DNA of 64,000 bases. It comes from Tricholomella constricta. Taxonomy: Eukaryota > Basidiomycota > Agaricomycetes > Agaricales > Lyophyllaceae. The DNA is taken from the NCBI GenBank assembly GCA_013368375.1, contig JAACJP010000061.1, forward strand, positions 62,001 to 126,000. Direction: 5' to 3'. The notes beneath the pieces were generated by a model that worked only from the letters and a program-made list of their open reading frames with translations, did no database searches and had not been told where the DNA came from. The position numbers were made by a program, and so were the translations under genes. Within the stretch, counting starts at the first letter, position 1. The number at the start of each line of letters is the position of its first letter. Shown here piece by piece: positions 33,243-44,292 of the stretch.

Positions 33243-34315
33243 GAGAGATGAGATGAACATACTTCGTCAGCGACACGGAATGCCATGTCGAAACACGTCG
33301 GAAAGTCGTCTTTGGAAATGTAGCTGTTTACGAAAGGCGTTCCCGTAATCGGATCGCCTTTGGAGAGATTGCGGCAGACGCGAAGTTTAGGTGGGAGACC
33401 GGGGCCGGTATCCTGCTCAGCAACGATAAACGGAGAGCAGTATATTGGTCCGCGCATAATATGTTCGACGTCCTGAAGGGAAAATGGGCCGGACATGCGA
33501 CCGAGTCCAATTTCGGTAGAGAGATAATCCGTAACAGCTTCAGGATGGACGTCTACGGATGGGTGATTTTTGATGACGACCGTGTTGGATAATTTTGGAA
33601 GGGCCCCCAGGAAACCCCGAGTGAGATTGGTAATAAGAAGAGGATACGTCGAAGTAAGATTGTGTTTAGTAAGAAGTCGTTCATACGCCGAGACATTATA
33701 AGGAGTGGAGATACGCTCAAAGATTTCGTTATCCTCGGGCGAAGACAAAGAGAGGCGCAGGCGATAATGGATACGATCCGAGAAATCAGAATATGAAAGG
33801 ACAGTCTCAGGCTTGAATAAAGCCGTCAAAGGTCCTATCACACGCTGAACTACGCTCGAGGGCCGCGTGTTGAGCTCCGCATAGTGAACAGGCGTGGATC
33901 GCGTCTGTACCATGCCGGTTGTCGCAGAATCTGTTGAGGTTGTAGAGGTTACAGATTCTTTTGGAGGAGCCGCCTTTGTACGGTTTAGCGGTCCACAAGG
34001 CGTTATCGCGATAACGGGCGAAGAGGGGTTTGCCATCTTCGAAGGTGGTCGACGAAGAGGGATGATCTCTGAACGAGTGGCCTTTGGCGCAGATAAGACA
34101 CTGCGGCACATGGGGTGGCCCGGACCGAAAGGGCTGGCATCCCCGAGAGTGCGTAGGAGAGGTTTCGCCACGGGAAGGACGCGAGATTTGATTAGGATAA
34201 AACTGCTCAGGTTCCGCGTAGCGCTTGTAAGCCGGAGCATGAGAACGACGATCCCGCTCGAGATCCCCAAGTCGCACGCGAAGTAAGACCTCTGAGGCGT
34301 AAGCATCCCAATCAA
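33243..34315 (-). CDS. Reverse transcriptase N-terminal part of the DIRS-like element
   Basis: An open frame overlapping the end of gag in another frame. It holds LLTKHNLTSTYPLLITNL, the conserved NHPSVDVHPEAVTDYLSTEI, GRMSGPFSLQDVEHIM, CSPFIVAEQDTGPGLPPKLRVCRNLSKGD and VNSYISKDDFPTCFDMAFRVADE, which is the fingers part of DIRS-type reverse transcriptases. It continues, after the interruption ending at 30841, with the YEDD-containing part. Where translation starts is not clear; the reading could come from frameshifting or splicing off the gag frame. Confidence 0.65.
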
Positions 34316-35648
34316 ACAGCACGCCTTTGAGTATATCGCGTCGGGCTTTTACTTCGAACGTATACCAATCAGGGTAAGTGAGCTCGAAGTTATCGAGCTG
34401 GGCGAAGAAATCCCGGTGCTTCCTGAACTCCGTGGCATAAGAGGGAACTAAGTCGGACGTCAAAGGGGTCCCCGATTCTAGAGTGGATGTGCCCGAGGGT
34501 GAGGGATTACACAAGAGTTCGAGCGCCGCAAGGAGGTTACTGTACTAATACGACCAAGTCTTCAGTCACTTGTCACGGGTACCTCTGAATTGAAGAGTTT
34601 TTGGGCTTGTCACACATCACAAATGCTTTTGAAGAGTGTGACCAATTGCGCCCCCATACTAATTTTTTTTTTCCCGCCGCAGGCGCATTCCACATGAGCT
34701 ATACTGATACAATATACACTCCACCAATTGCAATGTAGCCACTGCATTTTTTGCAACAGTAAAACATTGACTACATCCCCACTCCTCATGAAGAGATTTT
34801 GCTTTGGTCACACCAGGCGAGTGGCCTTGAAGAGGTGAAGAGTTCGTGCAGCTTGTCACACGTCACATGCAGTGAAGACTTGGTCGTATTAGTACAGTAT
34901 TCGAAGCCTCGACATATCGGAAAGGGCTCAAACAGGAAGGCGAATCATCTGAACCCCATAGGCCGATCATTTTGGGCATATCTAGGAGCTGAACCTTCTC
35001 CGAAGAATCTTCGTCTGCCCAAGGTCGCAGCAGCTTAAAATGCACGTCTTGAGGCGAATAGTTGACCGTTTCGATGCGGTCGTTGGTGAAGAAAGTCAAT
35101 GGAGGACACATCTTGTTTTTGATGCAGAGGAGATAGGTAGTGGGGATGGTGATGCGATCGCGGCGCGCAGGCACCCGCTTGACCGGATCAACAAGCTGCA
35201 TGCTGCCAAGCAATTTGGTACACATCTTGGTCTCCGTTTCCTTATCCTTCTCTTTCTCCAACAGTCTGTCCACCTCAGCTTCCTTTTTCGTGCGAGCGCG
35301 CTCGCCCTGGATGTATCTGACAAGAGCCACTGGCAAGGGGCTCAAGGCCGCGCATAGGGTTTCACTGTCGACAAACTCTTTGTACTCCTCATCTGTGAAT
35401 GCGTAACTGCGCCTGAGAGGCGGACCGATGTCAAGATTGGGAGGGCGCGGGCTAGGAGTCTCCTTGGCAGTAATGGTCTTGTAAATACTGTTGTTATTGT
35501 GCTTCTCAATTTCGACGTTGCGAATAACGCGTATCTGCAGAGGTATCTCGGGAATCATGAGGGCATCAGGCGGAGTCAGGTGCTCGTCAAAGTTAAAGTC
35601 GTCCGGAATAGGCCCCGGAATACCGGCGTAAGGAAGCTGGGTGGACAT
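33807..35648 (-). CDS. Gag-like ORF of the DIRS-like element, split by a MITE
   Basis: The ORF starts at 35648 (MSTQLPYAGIPGP), contains coiled-coil-like charged sequence (KKEAEVDRLLEKEKDKETE), runs into a MITE at 34897 and resumes at 34537. Leaving out the 358-bp MITE and one TA copy puts both halves in the same frame (…FRYVEASN and LLAALELLCNPSP…). The second half has a Cys/His cluster (CLICAKGHSFRDH and CNLYNLNRFCDNRHGTDAIHACSLCGAQH), a plausible nucleic-acid-binding region. With the MITE present, the first part ends after 12 MITE-coded residues. Confidence 0.65.
34540..34897. mobile_element. 358-bp MITE with perfect 25-bp TIRs and TA duplication
   Basis: Terminal inverted repeats at 34540-34564 and 34873-34897 (starting CTGTACTAATACGACC) are perfectly complementary. 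TA dinucleotides flank it (34538-34539, 34898-34899), as for Tc1/mariner-type elements. It has no ORF and is inserted in the gag frame of the DIRS-like element. Confidence 0.85.
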
Positions 35649-35958
35649 TTTACTAAAGCAAACTGGAGCGAGTCGACGAGCGCAAGAGAAAAATATGTCT
35701 CACAACGATCACGCAAAAGCATAGAAATAGGATTAAGTAAATGAAAGTAAACGGAACGAAAATTTCGCAAGCGTCTGCCTTATCTAAGCTTAGGCTAGCC
35801 GTACGCAAGCGTACGTAGCCTTAGCAATCGGTTTTGAAATAAAACTTCCGAAGCCAGAGCTCGAGAGTATTTCGGAGCCAATAATATGTAGAAAAACTTC
35901 AGGATAATTTGTCCTACTCTGATAAATCTCTACGGAGTCGCCAATGGTTCCAAACAAC
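35649..35958. other. 5' region of the DIRS-like element and 3' flank of the carboxylase gene
   Basis: It contains a large palindrome at about 35791-35823 (CCGTACGC AA GCGTACG core) and a possible inverted end of the DIRS-like element near 35757-35785. No gene seen. Confidence 0.4.
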
Positions 35959-38263
35959 CTACAGTCTGCTTGGTAGAGATTGTAAGGGATCTCCCAAGAT
36001 GCAAATCAACATTCCTTCTCCAAGGACAACACCAACTTGGATTCCCTTGCCCAAGCGTTTCACGAACGCATCGCGTGGAGCCGTGACGGCGCTCTCCATC
36101 TTCATGACGCTGAGAATGACTACAGTCTCGCCCTGTCTGATCAAGCGACCATGCTCGCCCGCGACGTCTCCTTTAGCCGCCAGTAATGCGGGATGTAGTT
36201 CGACTATCTTGCCAGTCAGTGGCGAAGCAACATGGGACGCCTCGTTAGGGTTCGCGAGTTCGAACGCAGATGATGCGATGGCGGCGGACGTAGATTGGGA
36301 TAACGAAAATTCCAGGGGAGTTGGAGAAAAGGACGTTTGGAGAAGGCCTGATAGTTGATCAGGAAAGCCATTATGAGAGATGGAAGAGAGCGTCAAGCTG
36401 TGCTTTGTGGGAGTAGCCGTGGCATCTCCTGAGGACAACGTGAGGCTGAACAAGGCCCCGGGCTGCAACAATGTGGTACCAGACGTTGTGGCGGGGTTGG
36501 CAACCGTTTGATCGCGGCTGGCACCCTTTATCGTATGGGTCGGGTCCGCGAGTGACTTTCCCAAAGATAGGACCTCCTCGGTATTTCGTTCCAGCCATAG
36601 GGTGTCGATACTACCGTCAAGCCAGTCTTGATGGTCCAATACGCCAGCAAGTAAAATGCGATTTGTGACGAGATCGCCAATGCTGAGCTCCCTCAATGTA
36701 CGCCTCGCCTTCTGGGATGCTTCCTCGAATGTCTGACCCCGAGCAATGATCTTGGCGAGGAGAGAGTCAAATTCAGTACCAATGGTCCACAGTGGAGAGA
36801 AATCCTTGGAGGGGCGGGCAGAAAGCCAGGTGTCAACCCGTATCCCAGGACCAGATGGCCAGAATACATCCGCAGGTTTCAGCGTTCCTGGTGATAGACG
36901 GAAGGAGCGAGACGGGTCCTCTGCAGTAAGCCGTAGTTGTATCGCATACCCTTTGGGTGGTGGCGGAGGATTAGAGAGCGACAGTGACGAAAGTGTGGTT
37001 GAAGGAGTAAAAAGGAGAAGCTGCGTGCGAACCAAGTCGATGCCTGTCACTTCCTCTAAAAGTGGGCCTCAATTTAAGTCAAGTCCGAGACGTAGAATAT
37101 TTTGATTTACCAGTAATCGTGTGTTCGACTTGTACTCTGGGGTTGATTTCCAAAAACACCCAATCCAATGTCCGAGAGTTCACAAGATACTCGAATGTTC
37201 CCAATCCTCGGTAGTTCAAGTGCCTCGCTATCTTCAAAGAGGACTCTACGAGGGAATTGATGACGGTCCTTGGTAACCTGGATGGCGCGACCTAGGCAAA
37301 TTTCGGTAAGGTATTGATATCTCGGCTTCCACAACGCTTCCACAACGCTCCTCACCTCTATAATCTTCTGAAATCTGCATAAAGTAAGAGGTTTGATGCT
37401 CGAGTTAAAATTGGAGCAAAGCTCACCTCCGCTGTATACTGCACTCCCTCTCCCAAAGATGGGTAACGAATCCTGCTCCGTCTCCTACAACCTGTATCTC
37501 GATGTGTTTCCAAAAGGGCCCCGTGAGGGCTTTCTCAACGAATATTTGGCGTGATGGAGACTCTCCTAAACAACTGAGCAAGTCTTTAGATTAGGACGTA
37601 AAGGTTGTTGAATATATATCCTTACCGGTGGAAAGCCTCTTCTACATGTTTGTCACTGTCCACGATTCTGATGCCTCTCCCTCCTCCACCATCTAACGCC
37701 TTGATCATAATAGGGAAGCCTTCAGAGCGCACGAAAGCGTGTACATCGTCGGTGGATAGTACTCCTGTACCCGTAGCTATTTTGACACCAAGGGAAGTCG
37801 CAAGATTTCGAGAGAGCAGCTTGTCGGACGATATACGAAGTGTTTCGACGGAGGGTCCAATGAACGTAATAGAATCCGATAATGCCTGTGCAAGGGCTGG
37901 GCTTTCACTTAGGAAACCATATCCTGGATGCAGATGTGTGCACTGCAACCTGGAGAACGTGGTCAGAAATATGAGAGCAACTTGATTGCATTTGGGGCTC
38001 GGACGTACCTTTGAGCGATGTCGACAATCTTCCCAACATCCAGGTAGTCAGACACGTTGTCGAGTTTCACGGCCTTATCAGCGTAAGTGGCATGGCTCTC
38101 ATCACCGTCGGTGTAAATGGCGACTGTAGACCATCCTAGTTCGCCAGCCGAACGTAGGATACGAACGGCAACTGGAGAGACAACATGAGAGTTGTTGACA
38201 AGAAGTTTGTTTGTTCAAACCTCACTCACTCTCTCCTCTGTTCGCGACTAGAACCTTGAGCAT
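35959..38263 (-). CDS. Acyl-CoA carboxylase alpha subunit (biotin carboxylase + biotin carrier)
   Basis: Seven exons (38263-38230, 38171-38009, 37949-37626, 37571-37428, 37374-37356, 37291-37111, 37055-35959) sum to 654 codons including stop. The protein starts [20 protein letters not shown], the biotin carboxylase N-lobe. [11 protein letters not shown], the Gly-rich ATP-grasp loop [40 protein letters not shown] and [10 protein letters not shown] follow. The C-terminal carrier domain has VMKMESAV with the biotinyl Lys. It would carboxylate biotin with ATP and bicarbonate and pass CO2 to the beta subunit encoded divergently next door. One exon is only 19 nt. There is no mitochondrial leader, and the protein ends in Ser-Arg-Leu, a possible peroxisomal signal. 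The substrate (propionyl-, acetyl- or methylcrotonyl-CoA) cannot be decided. Confidence 0.88.
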
Positions 38264-38512
38264 CGCGACTATGAGCTATCAGAGTGTCGCAGGCAATAGG
38301 AGGTATCCTCTAATCCCCAGGGATTACTATCTTGATAAATGCACGGAAAACTCATTTGAATTGTAGCCGTCCCAAGACCAACTTCATGGGACCGGTAACT
38401 GTGAAAGCCGAATCGATATCCATGCTCAGGGGCCTGCAAGGACCGTGACCTGCCTGCTTAAATAACGTTAACCCAGTCCTAGCCAGTCTTTCGAGGTCAA
38501 ATCGTTGTCGCA
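38264..38512. promoter_or_regulatory. Shared divergent promoter of the two carboxylase subunit genes
   Basis: Only 249 bp separate the start codons of the alpha (-) and beta (+) subunit genes, so both promoters must lie here and co-regulation of the two partners is likely. No specific factor site is claimed. Confidence 0.6.
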
Positions 38513-40856
38513 ATGCCTTCAGATCCCTCCAATGGCAGTGGAAAGACGCAGAGAGGCGACATCGCAGACGCGTCGAGCTGGGAGGTACGCTTCTTAGTGG
38601 CTGTCTGTTCCAGAACAACATCACAATAAATAACCGTATCAGCATCCACTATCCCAGCTTAGGGAGCAGCAAACGCTTATTCAACAGCCTAACCTTCAGG
38701 ACCCAGGATACATCCGTCAAAAGGCTAACGGAAAACTATGGGTGCGAGAGCGTCTGACGGCTCTGCTTGATCAAGAATCCTTCGCAGAGGTAGGCTCTGT
38801 GACCGGAAATCCTATATTTGATGAGAAGACTGGGGCCTTAACATCCTTCACACCGGCGTAGGTCAGCTTGTATCGCGCAACCTTCGCCTACTGCACTCAG
38901 ATCTATGTAGGAATTCCGTAACTGGTTTCGGGCGCATCAATGGACGCAAGGTCTTTGTAACTGCGGACGACTTTAGTGTGAGAGGAGGCCACGCGGATGG
39001 CGGTATTCAGATGAAGGCTCCTTATGGAGAGGTATGTCAGGACTAATCTTTATTAGTTCTCTGCTCAACTGCATCAGCTTCTAGCGCGGAAAGCAAGAGT
39101 GCCATTGGTCGGTCAGCTTAATGACGCTTTTTTGTAACGCCTCTCAATTCACTTTTCCAGATTCGACTTTTGGACGGGTCCAGTGGTGGTGGAAGTGTCG
39201 CAACTTGTAAGCGTCTATCTTTAGGTGCCGCCACTAAGCTAAATCCGATTTCATTTCAAAGACCTTACTATGGGAGCAACATACATACCCGGTCTTGCAG
39301 GCCTAGGAAGGAGTATGGACACAATGGCAGTTGTTCCCGTTGCGTCAGCCCTCTTGGGTCCCGTGGTTGGCCTAGCCTCGGCAAAAGCTGTTATCGGACA
39401 TTTTAGGCAGGTTAATATTTCGTCCAGAAAGTTCACCTGCTCATATGTCTATTTAGTGTGATGGTAAAGGGCCTCAGCCAGGTACTGCAAAACTTATATG
39501 ATTTGCCCATCCGCTTATTTTCCACGTAGCTATTTGCAGCAGGACCCCCCGTAGTTAAACAAGCCACCTTTGAAGATCTCTCCAAGGAGGCCCTTGGGGG
39601 TTGGGAAATCCACGCGCAGAATGGCACAGTCGATAACGTCGCGACATCCGAGCAGGATGCCTTCGATCAAATCGCGAAATTTCTTTCGTATCTCCCCTCC
39701 TCGATATTCGCTCTCCCGCCCGTTATCGAGTCGCCGGACTCTCCAACACGAAGGGAGGAAGAGTTGGTGTCGATCATTCCGAGGCGGCGAGCACGACCAT
39801 ATGACGTCCGGAGACTCATTCGGCTGATTGTCGACGCGAAGGGACCAGTCGACGATCCCGGTTCTACATCTTTTTTTGAGATCGGCCAGACGTGGGGACG
39901 CTGTATCGTTACAGGGTTTGCGAGGCTTGCTGGTCGGCCTGTCGGTATTCTGACGAGCGATTGTCTGGTCAATGGTGGTACGTTATTTGAACCAGTTTTC
40001 ATTAATGACCTTTTAGTTATGATCGTAAATACACAGGCGCCATAGACGCGTTGGGTAGCCAAAAAAGCGCCAGGTTTGTTACTCTGTGCGACCATTTTGG
40101 GTATGTACTTGTAAACACTTCCTTCTAATAACCTATCTCACCTGCCTTCGTTCAAGGCTCCCATTGCTGAACCTCGTTGATCTGCCCGGCTTCGCCATCG
40201 GTGAGTCCAGCGTTGTCCGACTGAAATAACACTAATCTCAGGTTTGGACAAAGGGTCCGTCGCTGAAAGGACAGCAACGATCCGCCACGGCGCAGCGGCC
40301 ATGTCCGCCTTGTACAACGCCACAATACCCATCTACACAGTTATCACCCGGCGAGCGTTTGGGGTGGCAGGGGGCGCATTCTCCGATCCTGAAGACGGGG
40401 CTGGAACACGCGTAGCTTGGTTGGTCTCCATTCCAATTGATCTTAGTTATATATCTGACACACACTTGGCACTACAGGCCGTCGGGCGACTGGGGCAGTC
40501 TTCCGTTGGAGGGTGGCATCGAGGCAGCCTACAAGCGCCAGTTGAATGCTGCTGATTCCGTCGAAGCGCGCGAGAAGCTCATGGCGGGCCTCCTGAAGCA
40601 GTTCGAAAGTGTGAGGAGCCCAATGAAGACGGCACACAAGTTTGGAGTGGAAGAGATAATTGATCCTAGGGATACGAGGCCGCTGGCGTGTGAGGTACGT
40701 CTTACGAATGGACCTTTTGTTTCGTCCGGCTAATGAAATTGTTCCAAGTGGACGGCGCATGTGTATGAACATCTTTTGCCACAGCTCTCAACATTCAGAC
40801 AGACTAGGTTTGGACTGGATAGCAAACCTTCGAGCGGGCGTGGGTACCGTCTTTAA
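38513..40856 (+). CDS. Acyl-CoA carboxylase beta subunit (carboxyltransferase)
   Basis: Thirteen exons: 38513-38584, 38658-38857, 38911-39031, 39078-39107, 39161-39206, 39262-39406, 39457-39481, 39530-39977, 40037-40100, 40157-40200, 40242-40419, 40478-40694, 40749-40856; 566 codons including stop. Signature segments: RERLTALLDQESFAEVG, VTGFGRINGRKVFVTADDFSV, RLLDGSSGGGSV, TMAVVPVASALLGPVVGLAS, the SFFEIGQTWGRCIVTGFARL crotonase-like fold, LPLLNLVDLPGFAIG, FGVAGGAF and RDTRPLACEWTAHVYEH. These match the AccD/PCCB-type carboxyltransferase family. The intron after 39406 has GC-AG ends (39407-39456); exons of 25 and 30 nt occur. It is arranged head to head with the alpha subunit gene, its expected partner. 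The C-terminus is GYRL. Confidence 0.88.
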
Positions 40857-40991
40857 GACGCTTCATATGTATATTCATGTCAAATGGCACCCATTCATTG
40901 TTTCGGGGTCATCGTTTCAAGGCGGCGAGAAACAAAAACATACACAGTTCCAAGATCAACTTCTGCTTTCAGTCCGATTACAAAGCCTCAC

Positions 40992-42458
40992 TTAGCCCCG
41001 CTTAGTCTTCCACGTCCCGCCAAGACCCACGCCAAAACTGCCAAATGCACCGCTTCCGGTAGGGCCTGCACTGGCTGGTCCATCAGTTGGACTCATGGCC
41101 GAAATAGGGTGGCCACTGAATGACTTGGTGTGCCCGTGGCCGCCAGCACTTCCTATGCTAGCACCAGGCTGGAATGAGGAGCGGTAGGATGTGTTTGGTA
41201 TCGATTGAATGGAAAGGAATTTGTTGGGGAGGGGTCGATCATCTGTGTTGTACTATGGCGCAAAATTTAGCGATAAGGTTCAGCCGCTACCTGTAGGCTG
41301 GTGATCACATACCTGGAACTCCAGACCGATACCATCCGCCTCCGATACATCCAGAAGCTTCACGAGCTTTTTTCCGATCGCATTCAGCTTCTCCACCTCG
41401 TCCTTGCTGCGCGTCCAGACCTGAATTCGGTCGACCTTGCTCCTCAGGCTTACAACGGCCCCACAAATCTCGTCGCCTTCCTCCAGCTCCTCACCAACCA
41501 GCGCCATCGCGAGCCAACTCCAGCAGCGGTCTAGCAGTGTCGGGTTGTTCTTCATCGTGAGGACCCACTTGCCACCGTTCGCGTTCGCCTCGTCCTCCCA
41601 CATCGGCTTGATGCCGGACTTGAAAAGGTGATAGTTCGAGTTGCGCTCGAGCTTGGACGGCGGCTTCAGCCAATTGAAGTACCGGCAAAACTCCTCAACG
41701 GTGTCAAATTCGCCGATGACGGTCAGGCCAGCTTCGTAGTCCGTGGATTCGGGGGGTTGAGTACTGAAGGAAGCATCAGGAACGGTGGCTGTCGCAGGCG
41801 TGTAAGGAAATTTGGCTTTGGTATCATGGTATATTGTCCTGCAAAATGGTTATCAGTATAATTTGAAAAGGCGAATGGAGCATGTCTTTCATACTCACCA
41901 AGGATATTGAAGCGGGTGCTCAGGTGCCTTCATGGGAACTCCTGGAGTCTTCGGATCCTCGATCATCTCTGGCTCAGGCGGCTTGGCGGTTCCATCGATA
42001 CTGAGCGCCCGTGTCTTCGCCAGTCGCGCAGTAATGGCATCGAGACTTGGAATATTCTTATATCCAACCTTCACCTGTCGTTTCTCGGGAATGACAGGGT
42101 CCTGATTAAGCTTCTCAACTCTGTCCGCCGTCAATGCGTCGCCGCCAGCCTCACTACCACCCGTCTCAGATTGCGGTGGCGACGTTGAAAGAGCAGATGG
42201 CGAAGTAGAGCGGGTAGAAGGAGGATTGACTGCTATCGAATCGTTGGTAGAGGCTGCAGTTGAGAGTGATGCATTTGAGCCCGTTCGCAGCGCAAAGGCG
42301 GCAAGACGAGGTCGTGGCGCTGAGGTCGTCTGGTTGTTTGCTGCAGCTGATGAAGCGTTGAGGTTGATGCGAGCAGCAAGTTGATTCAATGATGGCAGGC
42401 GGCCGGCACCAGGGGGCTTTGGGGGGACTTCCACAGATTGGGATGTAGAGGAGCTCAT
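40992..42458 (-). CDS. Translation initiation factor eIF4E family protein
   Basis: Three exons (42458-41899, 41838-41313, 41252-40992) give 449 codons including stop. A Ser/Ala-rich N-terminal extension of about 180 residues precedes the core: HPLQYPWTIYHDTKA (first cap-region Trp), EEFCRYFNWLKPPSKL, YHLFKSGIKPMWEDEANANGGKW (cap-binding Trp and Glu), WSWLAMALVGEEL, ICGAVVSLRSKVDRIQVWT and a Gly/Ser-rich tail. The family binds the mRNA 5' cap and, with eIF4G, recruits ribosomes. Long termini and details of the core suggest a class II or 4E-HP-like variant, not firmly. The ATG at 42458 (MSSSTSQSV) is preferred; no ATG lies further upstream in frame nearby. Confidence 0.87.
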
Positions 42459-43257
42459 CGTGGTCGGTGGAAGAGAGACAACCCACAGCAACGGCCGCGG
42501 CAATCGCTTGAGCCAAACACTGCCACTATCGGACTCACTGGCAGGACAGTCTTATCGGCATTCCTCCCTTCCCGGTCCAGTTTCATCTTTCGCTCATAAC
42601 ACAAGAGCTAACTTCTATTACGATGCAAGCACCTCAAGGGCGTAATATAGTCCTTAGCATTTCAGACCGCGCTGAGGATATTGCAATCGAATTACACGAC
42701 ATATCTCAAAGATGATGTTATAGAGTGACTTTGCCAAACACCAGTTGAATCACCCAAGTACTGTGAGTACATATCAAAGCAAGACGACATCTCTTACTCA
42801 TTCCTGACTGTACATATGTCGGATACTCATGGCAGACGTACCGGTCTACAAGAATCTTCAAACCAGAGTCCGTGCGCAACCTCCTCAAATACGCAGCATC
42901 CCAACAGCATCCACGCGATGCTCGTAATCTCGAACGTCCCGAAGAAGGTTGGATACGGTAGACACTAAATTCTATGGACCGCCTTAGTCGAGCGACATCA
43001 GGTCCAGACGTTGCAGCTTCCAGGCTTGCCGCGATCATTTCTGCGAAGGTTCCGTTAGTTGAAACGACGCAACTTGTCACGGTACGCTTCGAGTACAACA
43101 AAGCAACGAGGCTTCAGCGCTGTCTTCAATTACCGCCTGCCCGGCAGGACGACCGGAAACTTGCCTTCACGTTTGTCCTCAAATTTCAAAGGTGAAATAC
43201 ACTGTTTGATTTAATTTCGTATCCTCTCTCGCAAAGTCGCCCGACCGCACCCCAGTT
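42459..43257. other. Intergenic stretch, no gene recognised
   Basis: Short ORFs at 42718-43101 (-) and 42974-43195 (+) overlap on opposite strands; neither shows a motif I recognise. Confidence 0.4.
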
Positions 43258-43731
43258 TTGATAGATCGACCTCATTTATTCATCAAACGACTTCACACCA
43301 AGGCATTGCAATCACCAGCGACGACGTCCTTTCTTAGTCGAGGAACGAACGGGCTTCTTACGCCATGTGGCTGGATGAAGAGATCGCACAGCTTGTCGCG
43401 AAACACGCTGGACAAATTCCGTCACACTGTTGCGCCTCTGAAGCGCATCCCACCAGATATCCTTTCGGAGATCTTCATCCTGTGCGCCCCTCCTTACCCT
43501 GAACACGTTCGATTCCCGCCTCGTTCTCCCGACACGCATTGATTGTTATTCCGGGTCTCTCTTAAATGGAGGCGCGCGGCACTCTGTGGACCTCGTGTTT
43601 GGGGCCGTATCGAGTTTTCGGTAGGATATGGACTCTTGGGCGTCGCACTGGCTAGCTTTGTCATGGCCTCGGCCGGGCAATTATCGTTGAAGGTGTCCTG
43701 TGGTCCCAGTGTGGATATCTCCAATGAGTAG
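43258..43731 (+). pseudogene. F-box protein remnant
   Basis: The + strand reads VAPLKRIPPDILSEIFILC, a typical Agaricomycete F-box start, then a TGA, then FRVSLKWRRAALCGPRVWGRIEF, the usual continuation of this F-box family (CxxWRxxALxxPRLW). Downstream residues end at 43731 far short of the leucine-rich-repeat part. The in-frame stop and missing C-terminus mark a pseudogene. Confidence 0.6.
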
Positions 43732-44212
43732 TCAACGATTTGATCATTCCCTACTCCTTGCGCGCCGCGCACAAAATGTTTTACTGAAAGTTCAAGTAGC
43801 ACCCTGTGGGCGTCTTCAGGATATTTTTTCCTCTCAAAGCCCTCCAAGTGTAAATGGGGGAGGCGGAAGCACAACCTAATTTGTACACCATTATACATGA
43901 CGCTCAGTCATTACGATCTATGGCGTTCTCAGGCTCCCTGGGGACAAGCCCGAATGAAGTCGCCACCACTCCGATGATCGTGAATCCTTCTGGAATCGGC
44001 TTATTGAGCTATGTAGATTTGAGCGACCTCAGTCTAACCCGTTTAGAAGTCTCTACTGTTGCAAACGCCTGGAAAGAGGGACACTTCAGTACATTAATGA
44101 CTTCGACAAGGTCCGAAATGGGCTCACATGTTATGTCTGTCGGTCAATCAAGTTTTTCAAGTTCAATTTCGGGGGGGATATGGAGTGTTATGTACCCCAC
44201 CTGCTGTAAGCT

Positions 44213-44292
44213 TGCATGGCTTAAGTGGTTCAGATGTATGTATAATGTAGCGCCAGGTTCAGAGTTCAATTCCTGTATGTGATTTTTTTTCC
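44213..44292 (+). repeat. tRNA-like sequence with A box, B box and T-run
   Basis: TGGCTTAAGTGGTTC resembles a Pol III A box and AGTTCAATTCC a B box, about 35 bp apart, followed by T8 at 44283-44290, a Pol III terminator. The acceptor stem does not pair well, so it is a tRNA relic or SINE rather than a tRNA gene. Confidence 0.4.

Larger units (their letters stand above)
30841..33258. repeat. 2.4-kb repeat-rich block interrupting the RT of the DIRS-like element
   Basis: The RT frame stops at ...FRVADEV (33259) and resumes at RAPPGTQ (30840). On the - strand the block begins GTTCATC and ends GACAG, and with these ends the two RT parts join in phase, so it may be read as one very long intron, or as a short intron enlarged by insertions. 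It contains ACTTGACTT-type simple repeats (31150-31330), two 178-bp tandem repeats (31446-31801), a TGAGTCA array (32029-32600) and three tRNA-like units (32640-32915). It has no convincing protein-coding gene. Confidence 0.55.
27893..35800 (-). mobile_element. DIRS-like tyrosine-recombinase retrotransposon, interrupted
   Basis: The order on the - strand is gag (from 35648), reverse transcriptase, RNase H, tyrosine recombinase (to 28138), which is the DIRS order and lacks an integrase of the DDE type. Possible inverted ends: AAAATTTACGAAGCGT-like sequence near 27920-27900 and GAAAATTTCGCAAGCG near 35758. A strong palindrome (AGGCTA...TAGCCT around CCGTACGCAAGCGTACG) lies at about 35791-35823. 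It is interrupted by a 358-bp MITE in gag and by a 2.4-kb repeat block in the RT. No methyltransferase domain was seen. The outer ends are not certain. Confidence 0.65.

Noticed and set aside
32921..33244. 107-residue charged ORF on the + strand
   Set aside because: It is a purine-rich strand opposite the DIRS coding strand and inside the intron-like block; its Arg/Glu/Lys composition follows from base bias and no motif is seen.
42718..43195. Coding ORFs on both strands upstream of the F-box relic
   Set aside because: They overlap each other on opposite strands, are short, and show neither motifs nor consistent splice signals.
44213..44292. A functional tRNA gene
   Set aside because: A and B boxes and a T8 terminator exist, but the acceptor and anticodon arms do not pair as in a real tRNA.
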